A stretch of 64,000 nt of DNA from Maritimibacter alkaliphilus (GCF_019801605.1 NZ_JAHVIT010000003.1:248001-312000); one strand, 5' to 3'. Counted from the first letter of the stretch, positions 53,052 to 63,242 are shown. Notes: generated by a model from the sequence alone, not told the origin. Program-made: numbers and translations.

Positions 53052-54428
53052 TCAGATCACGCCAAAGGCCTTGGCCGTGGCATCCAGCGCCTCCCGGGCG
53101 ATGTCGAACACCTCGTCCAACTGGGACTCGGTGATGATCAGGGGCGGCATGAGGCTCATCGTATCGCCATTGGCCCGGAAGGCCAGACCGCGTTTGCCCG
53201 CCTCCTCGGAACAGAAGGCCCCGATCCTCGCCTCGTAGGGGTAGGCCGCGCGGGTTGTCTTGTCGCGGACGATCTCCATCCCGCCCATCAGGCCCACGTG
53301 GCGGATGTCCCCGATCAGCGGATGATCGGCGAAACTCTCCATTTTCGCGGCGAAATAGGGCGCCAGCGTCTGGCCCGCGCGGGTGACGATGCCCTCCACC
53401 TCGAGGATGCGGATGTTTTCCAGCGCGGCGGCGCAGGAGGCCGGGTGGCCCGAGTAGGTGTAGCCATGCGCCCATTCGCCGCCCCGGTCGATCAGCACAT
53501 CCGCGACCCGGTCCGACAGGACACAGGCCGAGAGCGGCATGTAGCCCGAGGTGATCGCCTTGCCGAGTTGCATCAGGTCGGGCTGAATGCCGTAGTAGTC
53601 CGCGCCGAACCACTGGCCAGTGCGGCCAAAGCCCATCACCACCTCGTCGAGAACGAGGAGCACGTCGTACTTGCGGCAGATGCGCTGGATCTCGGGCCAG
53701 TAGGTCATTGGCGGGCAGATCGCCCCGCCCGCGGATTGGGCAGGCTCCGCCACGAAGGCCGCGACATTCTCGGGGCCGAGTTCGAGGATCTTCTCCTCCA
53801 GCCAGCTGGCGGCGAGGCGGCCGAAGTCCTCCTCCGTCATGTCCGGGCCGTTGCGATATTGATAGGCCGTCCTGATCCGGTGGACCGAGGGCAGCGGGAT
53901 GTCCCCCCCGGCCCCATGCATCGGCAGGATGCCCGTCAGCGAGGCCGCCATGTGGGTCGAGCCGTGGTAGGCCAACTCGCGGGCGATCAGCAGGCGCTTT
54001 TCCGGCTGGCCCTTCAGGTCCCAGTAGCGACGCACGGCACGCACAGCGGTCTCGTTCGCCTCGGAGCCGGAGCACTGGAAGAAAACGTGGTTCAGATCGC
54101 CCGGCAGCATCTGCGAGAGCTTCTGCGCCAGCAGCACCGCCGCCGGGTGGGTCGTGTTGAAGAACGACTGGCAGTAGGAGAGATCCTGCATCTCGGCCGC
54201 GACGGCCTGCACGATCTCGCTCCGGCCATAGCCAAGGTTCACGTTGCCGAGCCCGGAGAGCCCGTCGATCATCCGGTTGCCGTCGCTGTCCCAGACATGG
54301 ATGCCCTCGGCGTGCATCGCCACGCGGGCGCCGGTCTGGCGCAAGGCGGCATGGTCGGTGGAGGGATGCATGTAATGGGCGCGGTCGAGAACCTGCCATT
54401 CCTGCGTGTTGCGCTGCGGGCTGTTCAT
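53052..54428 (-). CDS. Class III aminotransferase (omega-amino acid/amine:pyruvate type)
   Basis: PLP enzyme of 458 residues. K290 in LMQLGKAITSGYMPLSA is the cofactor lysine, D261 in LLVLDEVVMGFGRTG the pyridine-binding aspartate, and FFQCSGSEANETAVR the phosphate loop. MIDGLSGLGNVNLGYGR and AYHGSTHMAASLTG are typical of the amine:pyruvate/beta-alanine:pyruvate transaminase group. First gene of the operon with the aldehyde dehydrogenase and ABC ATPase. It would convert an amine to an aldehyde, which the dehydrogenase then oxidises. Confidence 0.9.
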   Translation of the reverse strand: MNSPQRNTQEWQVLDRAHYMHPSTDHAALRQTGARVAMHAEGIHVWDSDGNRMIDGLSGLGNVNLGYGRSEIVQAVAAEMQDLSYCQSFFNTTHPAAVLLAQKLSQMLPGDLNHVFFQCSGSEANETAVRAVRRYWDLKGQPEKRLLIARELAYHGSTHMAASLTGILPMHGAGGDIPLPSVHRIRTAYQYRNGPDMTEEDFGRLAASWLEEKILELGPENVAAFVAEPAQSAGGAICPPMTYWPEIQRICRKYDVLLVLDEVVMGFGRTGQWFGADYYGIQPDLMQLGKAITSGYMPLSACVLSDRVADVLIDRGGEWAHGYTYSGHPASCAAALENIRILEVEGIVTRAGQTLAPYFAAKMESFADHPLIGDIRHVGLMGGMEIVRDKTTRAAYPYEARIGAFCSEEAGKRGLAFRANGDTMSLMPPLIITESQLDEVFDIAREALDATAKAFGVI

Positions 54429-54841
54429 GGGGTCATCCGGATTGCACCGCCCGGTAAGCGCCGGTGCTTCGGACGGATGCGGCAGTGTCCCATCGGCACC
54501 GGCGGGGGGCCAGATGGCGGGCTGGGACGGGACCGCGCCAAAACTTGTCCGCCCGTGCGGGATGCGTGGCGGGGTGGCGCGGGCTCTGTGCAACAGGGAT
54601 ATCCAGCAGTCCCCGGCAGTGGCCACGCCCCCTGTCCTCACCGCACCAGAGTGCCCACATCAAAATGACGTCCCGCCCGGCCGCAGGCCGGGCAGCGCCG
54701 ACCCGCCCCCCGTCGCCATTGGGGCTCGGACCAATGGCGCACCAATGGCGACCGGCGCTTATGCGCCACCCCGCGGGACGGCGCTGCCCTCCGTGTGGGT
54801 CACAAGCGTTGCACCAGACAGGTCAGCTCATGCCCGCCCCC
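54429..54841. other. 413-base intergenic region with nested inverted repeats
   Basis: Between two genes on the same (-) strand. GCCCGGCC / GGCCGGGC with loop GCA lies at 54675-54693. GTCGCCATTGG (54712-54722) pairs perfectly with CCAATGGCGAC (54742-54752), and a further CCAATGGCG copy sits inside the loop (54731-54739), so two alternative hairpins can form. This could be a terminator/attenuator of the upstream amidohydrolase gene or a dispersed element. No gene or clear promoter seen. Confidence 0.5.
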
Positions 54842-56182
54842 TCACACCGCCTCCAGAAACGCCCGCGCCGCAGCGCCATGCTCTTCGCGCAGCCGCATCA
54901 GGTCCACGCCCACCGGCCGGCCGTCCACGACCCGCCAGTCGCCGCCCACCATCACCCGGTCCGCCGTATGCGCCCCGCAGAGCACCAGCGCCGCCAGCGG
55001 ATCGCCCGCCCCTGAGAAGCGCAATTCGTCCAGCGTGAAAAGCGCCAGATCCGCCTGATAGCCCACCGCGATCCTGCCGATGTCCCCGCGGCCAAGGCAG
55101 CGGGCCGAGCCCTCGCTCGCCCAGCGCAGCACGTCGTGATGGGTCACCGCCGCCGCGCCATAGGTCAGCCTCCCCAGCAGCAGCGCCTGCCGCACGCCTT
55201 CCATCATGTTGGAATTGTCGTTGGAGGCAGAGCCATCCACGCCCAGCCCCACCACGGCGCCCGCCGCCTCCAGGTCCTTCGTCCGGCACTGCCCCGAGGC
55301 CAGCAGCATGTTGGAGGTCGGACAATGGCAGACCCCCATCCGATGCCGCCCGATCCTCTCGATTTCGCCCGCGTCGAAGTGGATGCCATGGGCCAGCCAG
55401 ACCCGGTCCGACAGCCAGCCGACCTCTTCGAGGTAATCGAGCGGACGGCAGCCGAAATGGTGCAGGCAGAAGTCGTCCTCGTCATGGGTCTCGCCCAGAT
55501 GGGTGTGCAGGCGGCAATCGTGTGTCTCGGCCAGCAGGGCCGTGTCCTTCATCAGCTGTTTCGTCACGTTGAAGGGCGCGCAGGGCGCCAGCGCCACCGT
55601 GGTCATCGCCCCATGAGAGGTATCGTGGTAGCGCCCCAGCACGCGCTCGCAGTCCGACAGCACCGTGTCGTAGTCCTGCATCAGGCGTTCATCCGCGATG
55701 CCACCCGACTTGGTCCCAAGGTTGATCGCCCCCCGCGTCAGCGCCACGCGCATCCCCAGCGTCGCCGCTTCCTCCGCCTCGATATCCACGGCATCGGGCA
55801 TGTCGGCGGCAAAGACGAAGAGGTGATCCGAGGCGGTGGTGCAGCCCGACATCAGCAGCTCGGTCAGCGCCAGCCGTACCGCAAGGCGGAACCTATCCCG
55901 GTTCAGGTGCTGCCCCCAGAGCGGATAGAGCGCCTTGAGCCAGGGAAAGAGCTCCTTGTTGATCGCCTCCGGATGGGCGCGGGTCAGGGTCTGGAAGAAA
56001 TGGTGATGGGTGTTCACGAGGCCCGGCAGGATGACATGGCGCGACGCGTCAAAGACCTCGTCCACCGGCGCGGAGGGCCCCTGCGCGCCGACCAGTTCGG
56101 CAATCCGCCGGTCCTCGACCACCAGCCCGCCCGGGGCGGCATCGTCCAGCATGGCCAGCGGCGACTTGATCCAGAGGCGCAT
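54842..56182 (-). CDS. Amidohydrolase/deaminase, 8-oxoguanine deaminase-like (AtzB/TrzN/SsnA superfamily)
   Basis: Metal-dependent hydrolase of 446 residues. H59-x-H61 in LVNTHHHFFQTLTRAHPEA is characteristic of the 8-oxoguanine deaminase/hydroxyatrazine hydrolase group. Other motifs: LHTHLGETHDEDDFCL, VWLAHGIHFD, CHCPTSNMLLASG and GLGVDGSASNDNSNM. The metal is mononuclear in relatives. Predicted chemistry is hydrolytic deamination of an aromatic N-heterocycle such as 8-oxoguanine; related enzymes also act on triazines, cytosine derivatives and isoxanthopterin, so the substrate is open. It follows the AraC gene on the same strand. Confidence 0.87.
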   Translation of the reverse strand: MRLWIKSPLAMLDDAAPGGLVVEDRRIAELVGAQGPSAPVDEVFDASRHVILPGLVNTHHHFFQTLTRAHPEAINKELFPWLKALYPLWGQHLNRDRFRLAVRLALTELLMSGCTTASDHLFVFAADMPDAVDIEAEEAATLGMRVALTRGAINLGTKSGGIADERLMQDYDTVLSDCERVLGRYHDTSHGAMTTVALAPCAPFNVTKQLMKDTALLAETHDCRLHTHLGETHDEDDFCLHHFGCRPLDYLEEVGWLSDRVWLAHGIHFDAGEIERIGRHRMGVCHCPTSNMLLASGQCRTKDLEAAGAVVGLGVDGSASNDNSNMMEGVRQALLLGRLTYGAAAVTHHDVLRWASEGSARCLGRGDIGRIAVGYQADLALFTLDELRFSGAGDPLAALVLCGAHTADRVMVGGDWRVVDGRPVGVDLMRLREEHGAAARAFLEAV

Positions 56183-56392
56183 GGGGAGCTCCGTTCAGTG
56201 GGGAGGTCAGGGCCGACCGGTGAGGCCAGCCCCGGACCGCCGCGTTTCCAGCGGATTAGACAGCCCGCCCGGCGCCACAGCCAGAGCCGGAACATGGCCG
56301 CCTCTGCGGGAAAGGTTGACCGTCAGCGGAGGGGCTCGGCCACCCCGCGACCTCGGGCAAGCGCCCGCTTCATGCCGCGGCGCTCCTGCCGC

Positions 56393-57382
56393 TCAGTGCA
56401 GCTGGCTCTTGCGGAATGCCCGCGGGGAAATCCCGTAGCGGGCCCGGAACGCCCGGCTGAAGTGCGAGAAATCCTTGAACCCCCGCTTCAGGGCAATAGT
56501 GGTGATCGGCAGCCCCTGCTGCAACGGATCGCAGAGATCGGCGCGGATGCGGTCCAGCCGTTGCAGTTTGATCCACTGTGCCACCTGATGCGGTTCGCCC
56601 TCGAAAAGCTCGTACAGCGAGCGCAGAGAGATCTGCTGGGCCTGCGCGATGGCGGCGGGGGTCAGGTCCGGATCGTCGAGCCGGGCGAGGACATGGGATT
56701 TCACCCGCCCCAGCTGCGCCTGCCGCCCGGCCGAGAGCGGCACGCCCTCCCCCAGACCGGAAAGCGCAGTGGCCAGCAGGTCGATCACATGGGCCTCGAT
56801 CCGCCCGGCAAACGCCTGTGCCTGCCCCTCCTGCCCCAGATCGCAGAGCGTGGTGGCAAAGTCATAGAGGAAGCGGCCCGGCAGGGTTTCCGCCGGGATC
56901 GGGCGCGCGATCAGCAGGTCGATCCCCGGCACCCGGTCGCGCAGCGCCTGCCACGGCACCTTGAGCGAGAGCTGCCGGTAATGCCCCTCGAAGAGCATCC
57001 GGTAGGGCTGCCGGCTGTCATAGAGCAGCATGGTGCGCGGGCGGGCGATCACGTCGCGCCCGCCCTGCGCGAAGGCGGTGGTACCCTCGACCTGCAGGTT
57101 CACCTCGTACCAGTCGTCGCCACTGGCGATCTGCGCCTCGGTGCGCGACACCTCGATATCGGTCGAGACGATATCCGCCAGCGTAACGCGCCCGAACTCC
57201 TGCCACGAGATGCGGCCATAGAAGCCCTCGCCGCTGGCCCGCCGCACCTGTGTCGGCGGGAACAGCGTGCTGGTGGCATGGCGCCAGAACTCCAGCCGTT
57301 CACCGGGCGCGATGCCCTCGGTGCGCAGCAGGTTCCAGCTATGGGCCGGGCGTGCCCCGGCGGCACTGAGGGCCTCGGTCAT
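56393..57382 (-). CDS. AraC-family transcriptional regulator
   Basis: Regulator of 329 residues. N-terminal beta-rich effector domain of the AraC_binding_2 kind (about 20-200: SGDDWYEVNLQVEGTTAFAQGGR, MLLYDSRQPYRMLFEG). C-terminal double helix-turn-helix (about 225-325) with ISLRSLYELFEGEPHQVAQWIKLQRLDR and the signature FKDFSHFSRAFRARYGISPRAFR. Upstream of the deaminase on the same strand, so it is the likely activator of the 44.6-56.2 kb island. Start chosen at MTEALSAAG; long upstream reading is not family-like. Confidence 0.88.
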   Translation of the reverse strand: MTEALSAAGARPAHSWNLLRTEGIAPGERLEFWRHATSTLFPPTQVRRASGEGFYGRISWQEFGRVTLADIVSTDIEVSRTEAQIASGDDWYEVNLQVEGTTAFAQGGRDVIARPRTMLLYDSRQPYRMLFEGHYRQLSLKVPWQALRDRVPGIDLLIARPIPAETLPGRFLYDFATTLCDLGQEGQAQAFAGRIEAHVIDLLATALSGLGEGVPLSAGRQAQLGRVKSHVLARLDDPDLTPAAIAQAQQISLRSLYELFEGEPHQVAQWIKLQRLDRIRADLCDPLQQGLPITTIALKRGFKDFSHFSRAFRARYGISPRAFRKSQLH

Positions 57383-57798
57383 ACAGGTCTCCGATCCGGC
57401 CCGGGAGTGGGGCCGGCAGTCATGTCGTCCGTGAGTGATGCTGTACGCGAGGGGCCATCGAAATGCGGGCCCCCGCGGTGCGTTCCGGCGCCAGACGCTT
57501 TCGTCCCTTGCAGCCGGCCTTGTCCCTTCAGCGTAGGAACCCGGTTTCGGCCCTGTCAAGCAAGCCGGCACGGAGGCCGGCCCCCGCCGCCGCGTCACGC
57601 TGAAAATTTGACCGCTGACCAGAGAGAGGCCGCCGGTACGGCCACTGCACAATGGGGCAGGCAGCCCTGCCGGCGCGCGCGGTGGCCATGCCTGCGCCCG
57701 CACCTTCCTCAAGTCCCCGATCCGAACCCGGCCCACAAGTTCCCGGCCCTTGTCCCTGTGCCCGTTACGGGTATCCTCGCCCCCGACAGGAGACACCG

Positions 57799-58200
57799 AT
57801 GACCGAGATCCACGGCAGCTGCCACTGCGGCCAGATCCGCTTCCGCCTCGCCCGCGCCCCGCAAGAGGCGCGCACCTGCAACTGTTCGCTCTGCCGGCGC
57901 CGCAACGCCATCATGGCGACGGTCCCCATCGAGGAACTGACACTCGACACCCCGTGGGAGGCGCTCAGCGAGTATCGGTGGAACACGGGCGTCGCGCGGC
58001 ATTTCTTCTGCCCGACCTGCGGCATCTATACCTTCCACCAGCGCCGCTCGGACCCGACGCAATACGGGGTGAACGCCACCTGCCTCGAAGACTTCGACAT
58101 CGCCACGCTGGAAATCAGCCACGGCACCGGCGGCCCCACGATGTCGGTGACCGAGGAGGCCCACAGGCAGGGCCGCAGCGGGCCGGTCCTGTCGGACTGA
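57799..58200 (+). CDS. GFA family protein (glutathione-dependent formaldehyde-activating-like)
   Basis: Small zinc protein of 133 residues of the CENP-V/GFA fold. Zinc ligands: C-x-C in GSCHCGQIRF, C-x-C-x2-C in RTCNCSLCRR, and C-x2-C in FFCPTCGIYTFHQ. An AGGAGA site precedes the start. In Paracoccus, Gfa was proposed to speed S-hydroxymethylglutathione formation, but most homologues have unknown roles. Single gene. Confidence 0.87.
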   Translation: MTEIHGSCHCGQIRFRLARAPQEARTCNCSLCRRRNAIMATVPIEELTLDTPWEALSEYRWNTGVARHFFCPTCGIYTFHQRRSDPTQYGVNATCLEDFDIATLEISHGTGGPTMSVTEEAHRQGRSGPVLSD

Positions 58201-58332
58201 GCGTCCCGCCGGTCCGCGGTCACGAAACCCGTACCCGGACGCCCTGTCCCGCTCGGCCACGCAGCCATCCGGCGGCAAATGGCGCGGGCGAGATGACCGT
58301 CAGGGCCCCGCAGACAGCGGGGCGCCTGAACG

Positions 58333-58355
58333 AAAAAGGACGCCCGAAGGCGTCC
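58333..58355 (-). terminator. Intrinsic terminator of yqeY
   Basis: Read leftward: GGACGCC-TTCG-GGCGTCC followed by TTTTT. This is a canonical UUCG tetraloop with a U-run, about 125 bases after the yqeY stop codon. Confidence 0.88.
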
Positions 58356-58480
58356 CTTGTCTTGTTCTCGCTCTTGTCTTGATCGGACCCTGTCCCGGGC
58401 CCTGTCATGCCCCTGATCCGGACCGACAGCCCGGACTTGGCTGGCAAATGGCTGGCAAGCGAGCGGTCACGGGCCGTCTC

Positions 58481-58942
58481 TCAGGCGGTGAGGCGCCCCT
58501 TGACCTGCGGGCCCACGGACCCGAAGTCGATCTGGCCGGTGTACTTGGACTTGAGCGAGCCCATCACCTTGCCCATGTCGCGGATCGAATCCGCGCCGGT
58601 TTCCTTGATCGCGCATTCGATCGCCTTGGCGACTTCCTCGTCGCTGAGCTGGCGCGGCAGGAATTCCTCGATCACCTCGATCTCCGAGCGCTCCTGCTCG
58701 GCGAGGTCGATGCGACCGCCTTCCTCGTAGACCCGGGCGCTTTCCTGACGCTGGCGGGACATCTTGCCGAGGATCGCGAGAACCTCTGCATCCCCGACCC
58801 CGTCCTCGTTGCCGTCGCCGCGGGCCTCTATATCCTTGTCCTTGATGGCAGCGTTGATCAGTCTCAGAGTGGAGAGCCTGTCTGCTGCCCGATCGCGCAT
58901 AGCCTGTTTCAGGGCCGAATTGACCCGTTCACGCAGTTCCAT
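58481..58942 (-). CDS. GatB/YqeY domain-containing protein
   Basis: All-helical protein of 153 residues. Landmarks are LRERVNSALKQAMRDRAADRLSTLRLINAAIKD, EQERSEIEVIEEFLPRQLSDEEV and DMGKVMGSLKSKYTGQIDFGSVGPQVKGRL. The C-terminal half resembles the tRNA-binding tail of GatB, but no amidotransferase core is present; the YqeY role is not settled. The ATG at 58942 follows GGGATG; two in-frame ATGs just upstream are possible. Diverges from carA, a common arrangement in alphaproteobacteria. Confidence 0.9.
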   Translation of the reverse strand: MELRERVNSALKQAMRDRAADRLSTLRLINAAIKDKDIEARGDGNEDGVGDAEVLAILGKMSRQRQESARVYEEGGRIDLAEQERSEIEVIEEFLPRQLSDEEVAKAIECAIKETGADSIRDMGKVMGSLKSKYTGQIDFGSVGPQVKGRLTA

Positions 58943-59253
58943 ACATCCCATCCCCATGGCAAAATCGGAAGCCCCACCCTACTCGAAAGGCATGGCTCCG
59001 GCAACCAATTGCGGCAGCGCAGCACGGCAGCGGGGCCGCGGACCCGTCAAAAGCCGGCCGCAAGCAGGCCGCGAAAGCCCCGCAAAACATGGGTTATCAA
59101 GGGCTTGCCCCCGGTCAACCCGTGCAGCCGCGCGCCCTTACACGCCGCAATGCAGCAGGGTCAAGTTCCAGCCCCGCCTCCCCTTGACCCTCCGGGCACT
59201 GTTGCATAGTTTCGCGCCAATTTGCCGCCCCTCACCATCGCCGGAGAATCTCC
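58943..59253. other. 311-base divergent region yqeY/carA
   Basis: Holds the carA promoter candidate described separately. For yqeY I see no clear leftward promoter. There is no small gene. Confidence 0.5.
59184..59212 (+). promoter_or_regulatory. Predicted sigma-70 promoter of carA
   Basis: TTGACC (59184-59189), 17-base spacer, TAGTTT (59207-59212). Transcription would start about 35 bases before the carA ATG at 59254. No attenuator-like leader peptide fits in this short leader. Confidence 0.55.
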
Positions 59254-60417
<1,164 letters not shown>

Positions 60418-60441
60418 TCCCCTCCGCAGAGATGACACGAG

Positions 60442-60467
60442 ACACCCCCGGTTTCCGGGGGTGTTTT
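60442..60467 (+). terminator. Intrinsic terminator of carA
   Basis: Perfect 10-bp stem ACACCCCCGG / CCGGGGGTGT with loop TTT, followed by TTTCGTTT. Confidence 0.9.
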
Positions 60468-60607
60468 CGTTTGTGGCCCGGCAGGGGGCAGCGCCCGCGC
60501 CAGCCCGGTCGCATTGCCAGGGCGAATTAACAGGTCATTAACCATCCGTTTTCGATGAATTAACCTTCCGCACGTCAAATCCCCGGAGACCGCGCCGGAG
60601 GATACGC

Positions 60608-62479
60608 ATGACACCGTCGGACGTTACCGCCTTTCCATCCGCCCCGCCGAACCGGTCGCTGCGCGGCGTCAGCCGCACCCTCGTGGCGGAGGGTGCCCTG
60701 CCGGCCTCGGAGATGATCGCCCTGCGGCACAGGTTGGCGTGGCAGGACACCGACCTGCAGACCCTCCTGCTGACAGACGGCTGCCTGAGCGAGGACCGCC
60801 TCCTCAGCCTGACCGCGCGCAGCCATGACCTCCCGCTCTGGGACGAGGCGGAGGGCCGCCCCATTTCGCTTCCGGAACTGCCGCCCGCGCTCTGCCTGCG
60901 CCACGCGCTGCTCCCCGCGCTGGAAACCGACGGTCGCCTTGTCCTCGTCACACCCGATCCGGAACGCCTCTCCCATCCCGACCTGCCCACGGTCTGCCGC
61001 GCACTGCCGCTCCGGATCGCCAGCCGAACCGCCATCCGGACCGCACTCGCCGCACAGCATCGCGACAGGCTGACTCTCGCCATGGCGCAGTGCACCCCGG
61101 ACGCCCTGTCCTGCCGTCGCTGGCAGGGCAGACCCGCCGGGCGCAGCCTGCTGGCGCTCGGCCTGCCGCTCGCCCTCCTCTGGCTGACCCTGCTCTGGCC
61201 CGGCGCGATGCTTGCCGCGCTCTGCCTCTGGGCGCTCGTCACGCTCGGCCTCGCCGTGGGCCTGCGTGCCCTTGCCCTCGGCGCCCGGCTCCTGCCGCCG
61301 CCGCCACGGCCTCTGCATGGGTCCCAGCATCCGCTCGCCATGCCCGGGGCCATGCCGAAGCTGCCCAAGATCGCCATCCTCGTGCCGCTCTTCCATGAAG
61401 CCTCCATCGCGGAAACGCTTCTCGTCCGCCTCCAGCGTCTCGACTATCCCCGCGCCCTGCTGGAAATCGTGCTGGTGCTGGAGGAGGACGACAGCCTCAC
61501 CCGCGGTGTCGTGGCCGAGACTGACCTCCCCCCGTGGTTCCGCACGGTTGTCGTCCCGCGCGGGACACCGCAGACCAAGCCGCGCGCGATGAACTACGCG
61601 CTCGATTTCTGCGAGGGCGACATCATCGGCATCTACGACGCCGAGGATGCCCCCGAAGCAGACCAGCTCCTCAAGGTCGCGCGGCAGTTCAACGACGCCG
61701 CCCCCGAGGTCGCCTGCCTGCAGGGGGCGCTCGACTACTACAACCCGCGCCAGACATGGATCGCACGCTGCTTCACCGTGGAATACGCCACGTGGTTCCG
61801 CGTCGTCCTGCCCGGCTTTGCCCGCCTCGGCCTCGGCCTGCCGTTGGGTGGCACGACGCTCTTCCTGCGACGCACCGTGCTGGAGGAGGTCGGCCGGTGG
61901 GATGCGCACAACGTGACCGAGGACGCAGATCTCGGCTACCGGCTCTACCGCCATGGCTACCGGACCGAGATCCTCGACAGCACCACGCGGGAGGAGGCGA
62001 ACTGCTTCGCGCTCAAGTGGATCAAGCAGCGGTCCCGCTGGCTGAAGGGGTACATGGTCACCTATCTCGTCCACATGCGCCGCCCGGGCAGGCTGCTGAA
62101 GGACCTCGGCCTCTGGCGCTTTCTCGGCTTCAACGCGCATTTCGTCAGCGCGCTGTCGCAGTTCCTGCTGGCCCCGGTGTTCTGGTCGATGTGGCTGATC
62201 CCCTTCGGCCTGCCCCACCCCCTGCTGGACATGACCTCACCGGCCCTCTTCCGGACCCTCGCGACGGTGTTCTTTGCAACCGAATGCGTCAATGTCGCGC
62301 TCGGGATCATCGCCGTCTCGGGGCGGGAGCACCGGCACCTCATCCCCTGGGTGCCGAGCCTGATGCTCTATTTCCCGCTGGGATGCATCGCGGCCTACAA
62401 GGCGCTCTTCGAACTGGTCGCCTGCCCGTTCTACTGGGACAAGACCCAGCACGGGCATTCCGCACCGGAGGCCGACTGA
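60608..62479 (+). CDS. GT2 family membrane glycosyltransferase with MshEN-like N-terminal domain (NfrB-like)
   Basis: Processive-type glycosyltransferase of 623 residues. Residues about 25-150 resemble the type II secretion ATPase N-terminal (MshEN) fold (LLLTDGCLSEDRLLSLTARSHDLPLWD; LVLVTPDPER), a known c-di-GMP-binding module in some proteins. Two helices (about 178-225) precede the catalytic domain: IAILVPLFHEA, D-x-x-D in IYDAEDAP (344-347), TED (437-439) and the QxxRW motif QRSRW (474-478). Further helices end the chain. Similar architecture is found in NfrB, which makes a surface polysaccharide controlled by c-di-GMP. Start at 60608 follows CCGGAGG. Stands alone, convergent to a GntR gene. 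Confidence 0.85.
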   Translation: MTPSDVTAFPSAPPNRSLRGVSRTLVAEGALPASEMIALRHRLAWQDTDLQTLLLTDGCLSEDRLLSLTARSHDLPLWDEAEGRPISLPELPPALCLRHALLPALETDGRLVLVTPDPERLSHPDLPTVCRALPLRIASRTAIRTALAAQHRDRLTLAMAQCTPDALSCRRWQGRPAGRSLLALGLPLALLWLTLLWPGAMLAALCLWALVTLGLAVGLRALALGARLLPPPPRPLHGSQHPLAMPGAMPKLPKIAILVPLFHEASIAETLLVRLQRLDYPRALLEIVLVLEEDDSLTRGVVAETDLPPWFRTVVVPRGTPQTKPRAMNYALDFCEGDIIGIYDAEDAPEADQLLKVARQFNDAAPEVACLQGALDYYNPRQTWIARCFTVEYATWFRVVLPGFARLGLGLPLGGTTLFLRRTVLEEVGRWDAHNVTEDADLGYRLYRHGYRTEILDSTTREEANCFALKWIKQRSRWLKGYMVTYLVHMRRPGRLLKDLGLWRFLGFNAHFVSALSQFLLAPVFWSMWLIPFGLPHPLLDMTSPALFRTLATVFFATECVNVALGIIAVSGREHRHLIPWVPSLMLYFPLGCIAAYKALFELVACPFYWDKTQHGHSAPEAD

Positions 62480-62484
62480 GCGGA

Positions 62485-63132
62485 TCAGTTCCCGGTCGTG
62501 CCGATCTCGCCGCTGTCGATCTTCAGACGGGTGATGAAGGCCTTGGAGATGTGATCGCGCAGCGCGGCGGAGGCCTTGGCCTCGTCCCGCTCCGAGATCG
62601 CCTGCACGATGGCCTCATGCTCTGCCAGCGCGGTGGCATCGCGCCCCTCGGCGGCCAGCGAGGTGGTCGCCAGCAGGGCCATGGTCCGGTGCACGAGGTC
62701 GAGCTGCTGCACGAGGTAGCGGTTGTGCGAGGCGAGGTGCAGCTGCTTGTGGAACCGCTTGTTGGCCCGCGACAGCGCCTTGGGATCGCCGATCAGGGTG
62801 CGGTCCTCGTCGACCATGTCGAAGAGCACGCGGATTTCCTCGGGCGTGGCATGGCGCGCGGCGAGACCGGCGGCCAGCCCCTCGAGCTCGGCCCGCACGG
62901 CATAGAGCTCGGCCAGCTGCGAATGATCCAGCGAGGCCACGATCAGCGAACGCCCGTCCCGGGTCAGCAGCGACTGGGTCTCAAGCCGTTGCAACGCCTC
63001 GCGGATCGGCGTGCGCGACACGCCGAAACGCTCGGCCAGCTCGCTTTCCACCAGCCGGTCGCCCGGGCGGTAGAGCCCCACGTCGATCGCCTCGAGGATG
63101 AGCGTATAGGCATCCTTCTGAGCCGGCTTCAT
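62485..63132 (-). CDS. GntR-family transcriptional regulator, FCD subgroup
   Basis: Regulator of about 215 residues. Winged helix: AYTLILEAIDVGLYRPGDRLVESELAERFGVSRTPIREALQRLETQSLL. FCD effector domain with the metal-site histidines in KRFHKQLHLASHNRYL and LAEHEAIVQAI. Start uncertain: ATG at 63132 follows AGAGAGAA; an in-frame ATG at 63162 has no ribosome-binding site. Divergent from the HAD phosphatase gene, which might be a target, though FCD regulators usually control carboxylate or amino acid metabolism genes. Confidence 0.88.
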   Translation of the reverse strand: MKPAQKDAYTLILEAIDVGLYRPGDRLVESELAERFGVSRTPIREALQRLETQSLLTRDGRSLIVASLDHSQLAELYAVRAELEGLAAGLAARHATPEEIRVLFDMVDEDRTLIGDPKALSRANKRFHKQLHLASHNRYLVQQLDLVHRTMALLATTSLAAEGRDATALAEHEAIVQAISERDEAKASAALRDHISKAFITRLKIDSGEIGTTGN

Positions 63133-63242
63133 GGGGCGTTTCTCTCTGATCGTTCCGTCCATCGGGGCACGTTAGTGCGCCGCTGCGTCAGGGGCAAGGC
63201 GGCAGCTTGTCCAGCCCCGCGCCCGGGCGTATGGTCCGGCCC

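Noticed and set aside
51583..54399. Apparent 938-residue fusion of an upstream frame with the aldehyde dehydrogenase
   Set aside because: The N-terminal half is a frameshadow of the aminotransferase; a separate ATG at 53031 starts the complete dehydrogenase.
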